Of a stretch of DNA of 64,000 nucleotides, positions 43,664 through 53,638 are shown piece by piece. Source of the stretch: Podospora bellae-mahoneyi (taxonomy: Eukaryota; Ascomycota; Sordariomycetes; Sordariales; Podosporaceae); assembly GCF_035222275.1 (NCBI RefSeq), contig NC_085884.1:4030001-4094000 (forward strand). Reading direction: 5' to 3'. The notes beneath the pieces were generated by a model, which saw only the letters and a list, made by a program, of their open reading frames with translations, had not been told where the DNA came from and ran no database searches. Position 1 is the first letter of the stretch. Every line of letters begins with the position of its first letter. The translations under genes and the position numbers were made by a program.

Positions 43664-45118
43664 CTACTCTTCCTCATCGTAAAACTCTTCCAGTTCATCC
43701 TCCTCGGGCTCCCCCATCACACTCCTCCACACCCTGCCCCACATCCCCTTCTTCTGCGCCAACGCCAACACCATCACAACAGGCAAATGCCACACACTCG
43801 CCCAAAACAACCCCTTCGCACTCCCCTTGTGCCCCTCATGCCTCCAAAACTTGACCGCCTCGGCAACAAGCCACAAGTTGACCGGCGTGCTTGTGACAGC
43901 AAAACTCCACTCCGTCACCCCAGCCGCGCAGAGCCCAAGACAAATAGGAATAAACACCAAGCTGTACCTCAGCGCAACCCTCGAATTCCTCGCCGGGTTC
44001 GTCCAGGCCAGCATCCTCAACCCGGCAGCCTTGTACTCCTCCCTGATGCCCCATGACAGCGGCATAAAGTGCGGAAACTGCCAAGCAAACAATAAACTGG
44101 CAAACAGCCACCCTCCCAAGCTGGAGCCATCGCTCGCAAAGAGGAGCTCCCTCCACGTCCCATCTGCCGTCGCGCTCTCACCCGCAGCGGCAGCCCAGCC
44201 CATCAGAGGTGGGATACCGCCCACAATGGCGCCTACCCATGTGTTGAGCACGGAAAGCCGTTTTAACGGGGTGTACATGCCGGCGTAGATGGCAATGTTG
44301 CTCGCGCCGAGGAAGGCAACGGTGGGGTTGACGCCCCAGTAGAGAGCCAGTGTGCCTGCTGCGCCGCAGCCGACGGCGAACAAGACGGCCGCTTTGGTGG
44401 TTAGTAACCTCCTGACCAGCGGTCTCGCTCGTGTGCGGGACATTTTGGCGTCGGTGTCTGGCTCGTAGAGCATGTTGAGCGCGTTGGCGGCTGCTGAGCA
44501 GAGGGTTGTGCCGGTTGTGAGGAAGAGGAGGGTTAATGGTGAGAGGGAGGGTGTGGCAGTCGCGGCTGTGGAGAGAAAGGCCGGGACGGGGTATAAAGCG
44601 TAGGGGACCATGGCTGAGAGAACAACCAAGACTGTCAACCGCGGTTTCGAGAGTGACAGTAGAGATGATAGCTTTCGTCGGAGGGAATCGGCCGGATGTT
44701 GGGCTGCTGCGGCAGCGAGAAGGGACGAGGCGTCGGGCGCCATTGTTGCCGTCGGGGCATCGCTGGTAGCAGATGAGCCGCCCGATCCGGCTCCGGCCAG
44801 GACGGCGGCATTTCGTCTTTCGGCTTGCCGCCTCCGGTGGGGAAGCAAGGTGCTTGTGTCGGTCACATCGGGCGTCGATGCTGTCGGAGCTACATTGGTG
44901 CCATTGAATCGAGCCAAGAGGCCGTTCGACAGAAAGTAGCCGGTCCGTAGGGGGGTAGTGTTGCGCGGTTGTGTTGACCTGGTAAAGAACCTCGTGGGGT
45001 AGTTCGGGACAGGCCGTTCGGCTCCTGCTTTCAGGAGGACGCGCTTGGTGCACTGCCGGCACACGCTGTTGTCGAAAACACCAGACCGGAGTCTGAGACC
45101 GGGTATTGGCGGTGGCAT
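43664..45118 (-). CDS. COX10: heme O synthase, protoheme IX farnesyltransferase (COX10)
   Basis: A single exon of 484 aa. The basic N-terminus (about 140 residues, rich in Arg, Thr and Ala) is a mitochondrial targeting region. The UbiA-type prenyltransferase core follows, with SLSKPRLTVLVVLSAMVPYAL and the Asp-rich motif NALNMLYEPDTDAKMSRTRA (about residues 211-230), which binds Mg-farnesyl diphosphate. The second conserved region has LKRLSVLNTWVGAIVGGIPP, then LLFAWQFPHFMPLSW. Seven to nine membrane helices are visible. The enzyme adds a farnesyl group to heme b, making heme O, the precursor of heme A of cytochrome c oxidase, in the inner mitochondrial membrane. The C-terminus is acidic (EEFYDEEE). 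Gly/Ala-rich stretches around residues 105-150 are fungal-typical. Confidence 0.95.
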   Translation of the reverse strand: MPPPIPGLRLRSGVFDNSVCRQCTKRVLLKAGAERPVPNYPTRFFTRSTQPRNTTPLRTGYFLSNGLLARFNGTNVAPTASTPDVTDTSTLLPHRRRQAERRNAAVLAGAGSGGSSATSDAPTATMAPDASSLLAAAAAQHPADSLRRKLSSLLSLSKPRLTVLVVLSAMVPYALYPVPAFLSTAATATPSLSPLTLLFLTTGTTLCSAAANALNMLYEPDTDAKMSRTRARPLVRRLLTTKAAVLFAVGCGAAGTLALYWGVNPTVAFLGASNIAIYAGMYTPLKRLSVLNTWVGAIVGGIPPLMGWAAAAGESATADGTWRELLFASDGSSLGGWLFASLLFAWQFPHFMPLSWGIREEYKAAGLRMLAWTNPARNSRVALRYSLVFIPICLGLCAAGVTEWSFAVTSTPVNLWLVAEAVKFWRHEGHKGSAKGLFWASVWHLPVVMVLALAQKKGMWGRVWRSVMGEPEEDELEEFYDEEE

Positions 45119-46415
45119 CGTCGTTCAGGTGCCGGCTCGCATCGCCATCGTCGCCGTCAATTGGATCTTTTTGGGTAAACTCGATCACCAGCTCCTCTCC
45201 AGCTTCAGCGTGAGTGGCTCGCTAGTATTTTTTTGGCCCGCGCGCCAAGCGGTTGTGTGGCAGCTGGTGTGGCTGATTGCGCCCCGCAACGTTAGCTTCC
45301 ACTGTGGCTCGTGTGGGAGCTTGGGCCTCACCTGGAACAGACAATCGACGTCATCTCTTTTTGATGCTGAACGTTTTGACAATTCCATCAAGACTCGAGC
45401 GGCCGCTGAATGCGCCTACGATGGAAACCAGAGGTGTATAGGCAGACACCCCCTCGGTCCTGCCTTTAGCCGCGCGTCCGGAAGTTATGAACCCGTTATG
45501 CAGTTTGATCCTTCAACTCCGAGCTCAGGAGAAAACAATGAACAGCGTCTAAACGGCCAATCGCACCACAGCAATCTCGAAATTCCATCCAAGTCCAAAC
45601 AATTGGTCCCAGGAGTCCGGTTTGCCAGCTTGACGGAAACACAGCGCAGGAAGACGCGCGCGATCATCATCTGCTTGCTAGGTATTCCATCATCATCATC
45701 ATGCCATGATGGGTAGACCCCGTTGTTTGTCTGCATGTCGCAGGGCCATCACATCAGAGACCGACCGCAGTGCGGCTGGCTAAGCGGATACAGCTCCCGT
45801 TCCCAGCAACGGCCTACGATCACGGCCCAACAGCGATCTGGCGTTACATGGCCCAGCTGGCCCAGCCCGTGGCTTTTTGACAGGCCTGGTCGTACCAATC
45901 CCGGCAGTTTGGATCTGGGCGTCACTTAGAGAGCTTCCGAGAGGATCTGAGAGCGAGCTCGGATTCTGCAACAACACAAGTGCCGAACGCCACAAAAATA
46001 TTCCTGCCAAGATGGCAATTCTTCGGGATCTCAAGCGCCGTGCTAATTGTCCGACATTTCTCTTTTGATGCCTGCGTCCGGGTACGAAGCCCGAAGCTCC
46101 GGAGGGTGGGTCCGTCTTCGGTCCGCAAATTGCGGGGGCCCCGGAGCGGCATCCGGCACTACGGCTGCAACCCGAACGTCATCACTGGTTTTGGTCTGGT
46201 GCATGCCAACGCACTTTCCCCGCTCATCCAGTTTGTCAGAAAATATACCCGAAACTGTCAATATTGGCTGGGTTTAGTGACTTGCTGTCGTCAACAACTT
46301 CATTGAATGATCAATATCCACGGCTAGGTTCTGTAAAGTCCAACCACTTACTTGATTATCACCGACTCCTTATTTCCACCCCCACGTTCGCCCCCTCTTG
46401 CACCCGAACCCAATC
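45119..46415. other. intergenic, 1.3 kb, divergent promoters
   Basis: Shared 5' space of COX10 (minus) and the transaldolase (plus). Plus-strand open frames across 45045-45716 are antisense to the COX10 start and its leader and have no domain support. No other signal is seen. Confidence 0.5.
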
Positions 46416-47688
46416 ATGACTAGCCTGCTCGATGAGCTCAGGGGACTGAGCTCCGTTGCTTGTGACACTCTTGACGCCGAAGGTGAACATCCCAGGTCTC
46501 CTCAACACACATTCTCACTGACCTGATTCCCCTGTGTAGTCGCCTCCAGATTCGGCCCATTTGTAGATTGCACCTCCAATCAAGTAAGCCTTTTCATGGT
46601 GGCAAAATCCCACCAATCGCACTGACAAAGATGTGGATAGGCCATAGCATACAATGAACTCAGCAGACTCGACTCAGACGGCAAGCTGGTCTACCAGCAA
46701 CTCATACACGAGTCCATCGAGGTAGCCCACTGGATGTTTGCCAAACAATCCGACGCCACCCTCGAAGAGCTCGCCGTCGAGCTCATGGTATGCTCTCTCC
46801 CCTCTCTCTCCCCCCTTCCCGCAATAAAGACTTAAACACCCTCAAGATGGTCAACCTAGCCCTCCTGATAGCTCCTCACATCACCGGCCGTCTGCACATC
46901 CAGACGAACCCCAAGCTAGCTTACTCGACAGCCAAGACTATCAAAAACGCAGAACGTACGTGTTACCACATCCTCCCTCAAGCGCTCAATTTACTGATTT
47001 CAGCATAGGAGTCCACTCCCACTTCACCCACCTCTCCCCCTCCCTTTCCCCCAGTAGAATCTGCATCAAAATCCCCTCCACCCACGAAGGCCTCCTCGCA
47101 TGCCGACACCTCGAAGCAAAGGGCATCACCACCCTCGCCACGACGCTGTTCTCTCTCGAACAAGCCATCCTCGCCTCTGCATCCTCCTGCCGGTATGTAG
47201 CCCCTTATGTCAACGAATTAAAAGTCCACTTTGAGCAAGGGTACGTCGACCCGGACAGGGACAACTCCCTTTTTCTTTGCGGAGTGATACAGGAATATTT
47301 CCGGAGGAGGGGGGTCGGGAGGACGGAGGTGATGGCGGCGAGTTTTGTGACGGTGGAGGAGGTGATGCAGCTTGCGGGGGTGAGGAATTTGACGGTTTCA
47401 CCTGCGTTGTTGGAGGTGCTGGCGGGGACGAAGGTGGAGGGGTGGACGGGGGCGACGGTGGGGATGGTGGGACGGTGGGTTGGGGGGGAGGGGGGGTGGG
47501 ATGAGGGTAGGGTTAGGGAGGTGGAACGGGTTGTAAGAGAGGGGATGAGGGGGGGGTGGAGGATGGCTTTCATGAGGGCGGAGGGGGGGAGGGCGGAGGG
47601 GAAGTTGGTGCAGGCGTTGAATTTGTTTGTGGAGGTGCAGGAGGGGTTGGAGGAGGTTGTTAGGCGGGGGGTGAAGCAAGGGCTATGA
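46416..47688 (+). CDS. transaldolase family protein
   Basis: Five exons, 46416-46482, 46540-46583, 46641-46787, 46847-46955 and 47009-47688, give 348 aa. Introns are 53-59 bp. The family is recognised from FVDCTSNQA (phosphate/substrate loop, in place of the usual TTNP), GRLHIQTNPKLAYSTAKTI, the Schiff-base lysine in RICIKIPSTHEGL (about residue 140), GITTLATTLFSLEQAILA and YVAPYVNELKVHF. Active-site residues appear retained. Transaldolase moves a three-carbon dihydroxyacetone unit between sugar phosphates in the pentose phosphate pathway. The divergent substrate loop, the long Gly/Arg-rich C-terminal half and the five small exons suggest a paralogue rather than the main housekeeping enzyme. 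The exon 4/5 acceptor was chosen as the ATAG at 47005-47008, because it gives an unbroken AERVHSHFTHL. Confidence 0.85.
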
Positions 47689-48661
47689 GGGGGGGCGGGT
47701 GAGGTTGTGGTGAGTGCACAAGGGTTGATGGTTAGCTCTGAGTGATGACGGGACTGGGCGAATAACATCCATGGCCCCATTTCAGCTTCTCAGTGTCTTT
47801 ACTGGTGAGCGGCGAGCCTATGTGCCGAGTACACGAAATGAGAAGCCCAAAACCTCCTTCATCAACACCAATCCTCTCGCCAAGTTGGTGAGCCAATCCA
47901 TCGTCCTAGATATCATTTTCAGCCTCTGAGCCAGCTAGTCAAATTCCCGATCCATGTCTCGGCTAGTCAACACCAACTTTGTGACCTTACTCCACATTCA
48001 AGTGTAAGTTGCCAAAAAGGCGCCGTTGTGGCACAGTTGGGTCTATCAAAAACCAACCAATGCCAACACATTCCAGCTGCATCTTCAATCACAAGTTGAA
48101 ATACTCGAAATTATGGCGCTGAGATATCTCAAACTAAAGCCTGCAAAAACTTGCAAGCTGAACCAATTCTTGTGGCACGGTTCACCTTGGACCTTTTGAC
48201 GCCTCTACTAGTGTAAGTGAGCTGACATGTTACACTGGCCCGGGGGGTTTCAGGGTGCTTTGCCGTATGCGTATTGATGTTCTTTTAAAGAATCATTCAT
48301 TCAGGTCCTCGCCTTTGACGTGCGTTTTCGAAAGAACATGTTGCCTCATTATGATTGATGAACCAACCAATAGCATAAGGCGGCTAGTCACAAACCTCGT
48401 TGTATGAATGAGGCCTTGATTGACTCCGTTGCACCTAGTCCGAATATTCCCCAGTCCTTATATCAATCGATAATGCTTGGCTCCCCACAACTGGAGGCTG
48501 AAAAGAAAAATCGAGAGCAGCACTGTCTGACCCTTCAATTCGCACCATCCAAGCCTTCCTCCATAAAATCCCCCCCCAAAAAAATGCAACAGGACATCAC
48601 CATCTCTCAAAAATAGAAAAAACTCCCCCAAAAAGGAGTTCCTCCCTGAGGAAGGATGGTC
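47689..48661. other. intergenic, AT-richer
   Basis: About 970 bp between the transaldolase and the tRNA gene. It is noticeably less GC-rich than its surroundings. No gene or recognisable repeat is seen. Confidence 0.45.
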
Positions 48662-48752
48662 GGGGCCACCCGGGGATTGAACCCGGGACCTCTCGCAAGC
48701 AATGCTGTAGGGTGAACCCTAAGCGAGAATCATACCACTAGACCAGCGGCCC
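48662..48752 (-). tRNA. tRNA-Pro (anticodon AGG) with intron
   Basis: A 91-nt minus-strand tRNA. The acceptor stem GGGCCGC pairs with GTGGCCC, with discriminator C as in eukaryotic tRNA-Pro. The D arm reads TGGTCTAGTGGTATGA. The anticodon stem CTCGC/GCGAG encloses the loop TTAGGGT, interrupted after position 37 by a 19-nt intron. The T arm is CCCGGGTTCAATCCCCGGG. Box A-like and box B (GGTTCAATCC) promoter elements are inside the gene. Mature length is 72 nt before CCA addition. The anticodon AGG would be read as IGG after adenosine-34 deamination and decode CCN. Confidence 0.95.
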
Positions 48753-49428
48753 TTGTTGTGTGTTGATTTCATTCTTCCAATCTTCAACTTTTGTGGGTGG
48801 GTGGATGGCGGCGGAGGGCTCCATCCGCATGCACTTGTGGAGTACTCGGTATAAGTCAGTCCGAGTTGCTTCTCTTGGTTCTCGGCAGTCTCAACAACAA
48901 CCACCACAGACGAAGCATCTGGAACACCAGTCTCATGATGTAAAAAGTATCACCGATGCAGTGCGGCGTCAGCTCCCAAATATGTTAAATGTATGCACCA
49001 ATCCAGTGCGCTCAACATCAACCCCAAGTCAACACACACACAACACCACACAACACAAGCATCATCATCAAACCTCAAACTTCATATATCATCTACTTTA
49101 CACCTCCCCAACCCCATAAACTATACACAAGTTCATCATCCACTCTTGCTCTCTCATAAAACAAACGCCACCTCTCAACCCAAAATAAGCAATAATTACT
49201 CAACCCCCAACCATCCCCCTTCGCAAAGCAATAATGCAATAGTGTGCGCATGTTGATATAGCACAGAAACACACCCACCCCAACCCGTCCCATGCCCCTC
49301 AAACTAATCAACACCCTCAAACTTTGTACCCAGTCCGGTCCGGTTCATCAACAAGCAAAACTCCTAACTCCAAATCACCATACAGAATCCCCCTCGGTGA
49401 TATGCAAAGCCCCTACCGCCAAACCATA
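48753..49428. other. intergenic upstream of tRNA, CA-rich
   Basis: About 675 bp between the tRNA 5' end and the kinesin 3' end. A CA-rich patch (about 49025-49070) is low complexity. No gene is seen. Confidence 0.5.
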
Positions 49429-52400
49429 CTAGGCCTGCTCCTCAAACCCCCCCGTCCTCGTCCCCCCATCCTGAGCCTGCCCCGAAAAAGCCTGAATGGT
49501 AACCCTTCTAGCTTTCCCATCCCCAATCCCCGGCAGTCCACCAATCCCCGGAAACGGCGGCCCCGGCTGCCTAGCCCTCGAACTTCCCGGACTATGCCCC
49601 GGCCCATCCTTGTTCCTCAAACTGCCACCACCCCCCATATTCATCCTCCTCGCCTGGCCCTGCGTAAGCCTACCGTTCGTCCCCACCGAAGCAACAGCGC
49701 TGTTCAGGCTCAAAAACGACAATTCCCCTCCCTTACCAGGGGGAGAGCAGCTGATAGGCGGCGACCTTCTCCTCTCCGCGCTCCCGCGGCGATGGCGCGA
49801 GATGCCATTGGATGCGGCGGCCGATGTGGCTGGCCCCGAGCACGACAGCGAAGCCCGGTGTCCCGATACTGACCCCACTGTCGACACGCGCTTGGCGTTC
49901 GAAGAGGCGGTGCCAGACATCAGAGACAGGCGCTCCTTGCGCTTGTGCGAGTGCAGAGCACTTCTGATCTTCAGCGGGTCGAGGGTGGACGACTCCGAGT
50001 CGGAACCCGAGCCGAGCGATGCTCTCGGTAACCTGGAAATGCCCGATGGCGACAGGCGCTGGGGCTGTGGCGGCTGTGGAGACTCATTCTCCTTCAGGGT
50101 AGAAAGAATGGAATTATTGGGAAGTTTGGGGCTCACACTCCGGTATTGAGGAGGCGAGAAGCTGTTGCCTGCTCTACTTACGGGAATGCTGCGCAGCGGC
50201 GACGGTTTATCCTCGACATCGCTCGATCCGGTCAAGTTCAATGTAAAGGTAGGCGGCGGTGGTGAGCTGGTGCCAATCTGTGACGTGCGGGACTTGGAAA
50301 GGAACCCAGCCTGGAATCGGTTCGTCGAGGGCTTGCTGACACGAAGGGTCGATACGTCGGGCAGAGACATGGTTGAGTCGTCATCATTCGGAGATTCGCA
50401 GGCTGTGGGTGCGGGAACCGGGGCTGGGGCTTCCTTGGGCGGCGGCGAATCCGGGTGGTTGAGGTATGAGGGAGCCGGGGGAGGAGCCGGAAGGGACTTT
50501 TCGGTGGTATCGATAAGGGAGGCCTCGGCCGGGGAAGAAAACTTCTGGGGCGTCTTCTCGAAGTCAGCCAGGGTTCCATCCTCCGTCTCGTCATCGCGCC
50601 AGCGGACAGAGTTCTTCTTTTTGACAGGCGTGAAAGACACACCCTTCCTGGCGGTGCCGACCTTACGGCGTCTCGGGGATGAAGCTCTCATCGGAGAAAC
50701 AAGTACCTGCTGTTGCGCTGTCGACAGTGCGGCCAGACCTAGGGGCGCCGGGATGGGTTTGAGGTTGTGGACGCTGAGCGACTTATTACGCTTGGGGGTC
50801 CCGCGCTTGGTGGGAGGGAACAGCTCGACGGGCATCATGGATCCGTCCGGCTTGACGACGTGGGAGGCTGCCGAGTATCCGGTTTCCAGAAGACGGCTGA
50901 TAATCCCCTTGGCGTGAGTAATGGCTTCTTCCTCAGTCATGTTGAGCGTCTCAGACAGCGATGACAGAATCTCAAACTGAGCCGTCATCAGGACCTGGAG
51001 CACAGCCGCATCACCGGCCTTGTCCTGCTCCAATACTTCCCAATAAGCGTCCCGCACAAATGCTGTCTTTAGTGACTCGGCTTCCCGTGTCAACGTGTCT
51101 CTCTCCGACGTGTCAGCAATCCCGTCGCCCTTTGGTAGCTGCCCTAGACTGTGGTGCAGTGCCGAATCCAACGCCCTCTCCCAGTTTGACCTTTCCATCT
51201 TTTGCCGGATATGATGTCTGCTGCTTTCCAGCTCGATCAGAACCCCGTGCGCCGTCTTGCGCATAGCCGACAAGTTGGACGGCATCGCATCCTCGTCACC
51301 CCTGGAATCGCACACAGCATCGAAAGCAGCAATCCACGCTGACAGGAGCCCGCACCTTCTTTCAAAGATCTTGAGCTTCTTCATCATGTTGACCTTCTCC
51401 TGCCTCTCCTGCGCCGCATTTTCATATGCTGCACGCAGCCTGGCAATTCCTTCCTTGACAATCCCATCCCGCTTGTCCATCTGCTTTTGGAACTTGGTGA
51501 AGAAGATCTTCTCGGCATCCTTTTGCTGCGCCTTCAACTCATTAATCATGGCCATCTGCTCGTCAATCTTGACCAAAAAGTCCTTGACGTGGCGGTTGAC
51601 GTTGAAGACATTGCGAGTGACCTTGGTCTGAATGTTCTTTGCGCGGTTGGCATATCGGAGTGTGTTTTGGGTCTCGTCAAAGTGCTCACTCGACGGGCTG
51701 ACACACACAATCATGACCGTCTTGCAGTTTCCACCAAGAGAGAACTTCAAGAGACGTGTGAGCTTGCTGTTACGGTAGGGAACGTGATTCTTCTTTCGTG
51801 GATCGCACAGCGCATTGATGCAACTGCCGAGCGCAAGGAGTGACTTGTTGATGTTGGCGCCCTCGATCAGTCTTTCTCCTCTGTTCTTGGTAGCACTGGC
51901 GCGCTCACTTCCGGCAAGATCGATGATGCTGAGAGTAGCCATGGTATGTGGTTCGTTGATATCGGCATTGCGGTCCTTCTGGGCGATGTTGATTTGGAGC
52001 ACGGCGTGGGATCGGGACGAGACGGCGTTGGCCGCTGTGGGCGATACTGTGCGATACTCGTTACCCTGCACTATCATATCCATAACCTCCTGCACGTTGT
52101 TCGGGCGGTGGCTGGTGAGACCGGGCACCGAAACAGCCTGGTTCGAATCCTCGCGCAACATCAGCCCTTGCTTGCTCCCGCCCGGCACCAACAGATCGCG
52201 GATCGTTTCGTTGTAGATTTCGAGGTAAGAAAGGGTGATCTCGGTGTGCTTCTCATCGCTGCGGTCCTGAATCTTTTCGAACAACTCCTGCATTGTCAAG
52301 AAGATGATACCCGGCGACTGGGGCGTGCCCGTGATGGTGTGTGTTTTGCCACAGCCCGTGGCGCCGTAGGCAAATACCGTGGCATTGTATCCGTCCAGAA

Positions 52401-52966
52401 CGCTGTCCAGCAACCCCCTGGTTGTTCCTTCGTACAAGTCGGCCTGCGTCGCATTTTCGTCGAATACTCTGTCGAAAGCAAAGACTTGGTCCTTGACCTT
52501 CTTTCCGCGGGGAACGACGGATCGGGAGAACTTTTGGACAGGGTTGTCCTCGGGCGGATCGAAAACTCTGCAGAGTGGTAAGCTCGAGTGTAGACTATCA
52601 TCTTGTTTGTTGGCACGTACAGGCATCTGTCATCGACGACCTTGATCACTGATCTGAGCCCACGTTGGTGCAGTTTGGGAGTGGGAGCCGCGGCGAGGGA
52701 GCCATCGCCAAGAAATACTGTGCTATCGTCGTTCCTGACTCTGTAGGGGGGTTTTGTCAGTTTCGAGACTCGGGCTGCTCGAGGGAGGGGCCAGATATGC
52801 TCGAGGGAGGGGCCAGATATGCTCACAGTTGCGCAGCTTCTCGAATGGTGAAAGGTCGCACTCGCACTAGTTCCCGTCAGTAGGTAAACAAACACCCAGC
52901 CCACCAACTCTTCCCTCCGGTGTGTGCCCTACCTGCGACCATAATAGACGAGGCATTGGGATCCAT
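49429..52966 (-). CDS. kinesin-8 family motor protein (Kip3/KipB-like)
   Basis: Exons 52966-52933, 52866-52827, 52740-52621 and 52567-49429, with introns of 66, 86 and 53 bp, give 1,110 aa. The motor domain starts at VRVRPF, formed across the first junction, and has the P-loop GATGCGKTHT (about residue 133), switch I NAVSSRSHAV, switch II DLAGSER and the microtubule-binding PYRNSKLTRLL. It ends in NTLRYANRAKNI and the neck TKVTRNVFNVNRHVKDFLVKID. That neck, and a short coiled coil after it, are characteristic of kinesin-8, a plus-end motor and depolymerase that controls microtubule length, spindle position and chromosome congression. The last 500 residues are disordered and Ser/Pro-rich, with basic patches that could bind the microtubule lattice. 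The N-terminal motor is interrupted by three small introns, which are easy to miss in automated models. Confidence 0.93.
52777..52820. repeat. 22-bp tandem duplication inside kinesin intron 2
   Basis: Two identical adjacent copies of a 22-bp unit beginning GCTCGAGGGAGGGG and ending CAGATAT. They lie inside the 86-bp intron 52741-52826. Without the second copy the intron would be 64 bp, close to its neighbours, so a recent duplication is likely. Confidence 0.9.
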
Positions 52967-53638
52967 CTTGGGCCCTCTGGGTGCCAGCCGCCCTCGCAGC
53001 GCGGGCGACCTGGCAGAATGTGGGACAACAAAGCCGTCAACAAAGGCCCCTCGGTAGTTTCTCGTTCTGGCGGTGTGTGGTGGTGGTGGTGGTGGTGGTG
53101 GTGGTGATGGTGGTGGGTGGGTGTATGTGATGCGACGAGATAAAGTTAAACCAACAAGAAAAGAGCGGAAGGAAAGAAAAGGCACCGTTGCCTCTGTCGA
53201 ACGCAAGACTCCCAGAAGGAAAGACAGGCGACTCCAGCGAAGGAAAGGAAAGAAATGACGTCCCGGTCCTGGCTTCGTTTCTTCCTTTAGGTGTCTGAGG
53301 CGGCTGTTGATTGGCGCATCTGGTTGTTTTGGACACTCCACTATTTGGTTTCCACGGCGACGTAGCTAGTGCAGGTCTGTGCTGGCACCAGCCCCACGTT
53401 GACCCCGCCGGCTTCAGGCACAAAACACCTTGGCACCGCTGGGCACCTGATGCCACTTGGGGCCAATTGCTTGTTTTGACTGCCTGAGGCTTCACTTGCA
53501 CCAAATTCACAGCTGCCTTTTCAAGATGACTTCAAGTAGGTCTCATTTACAACTACGTATACAAAAAATCATACCATCCCCGCTCCCCTTCATATACTCA
53601 TGTCATCTCTAACCATTAATCCACCAGCCAACACCCCC
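52967..53638. other. intergenic with (TGG)n microsatellite
   Basis: 5' region of the kinesin gene and 3' region of the GH115 gene, both on minus. A TGG-repeat tract covers about 53077-53118. The minus strand of 53040-53340 is Ser/Phe-rich and looks like a leader rather than coding. No gene is seen. Confidence 0.5.
53077..53118. repeat. (TGG)n microsatellite
   Basis: About 12 tandem TGG units with one TGA-type interruption, about 110 bp upstream of the kinesin start codon, within its presumed 5' leader. Confidence 0.9.

Noticed and set aside
45045-45716. 223-codon plus-strand open frame
   Set aside because: It overlaps the COX10 start in antisense and the COX10 leader, has no recognisable domain and lacks the splice or codon features of the real genes here.
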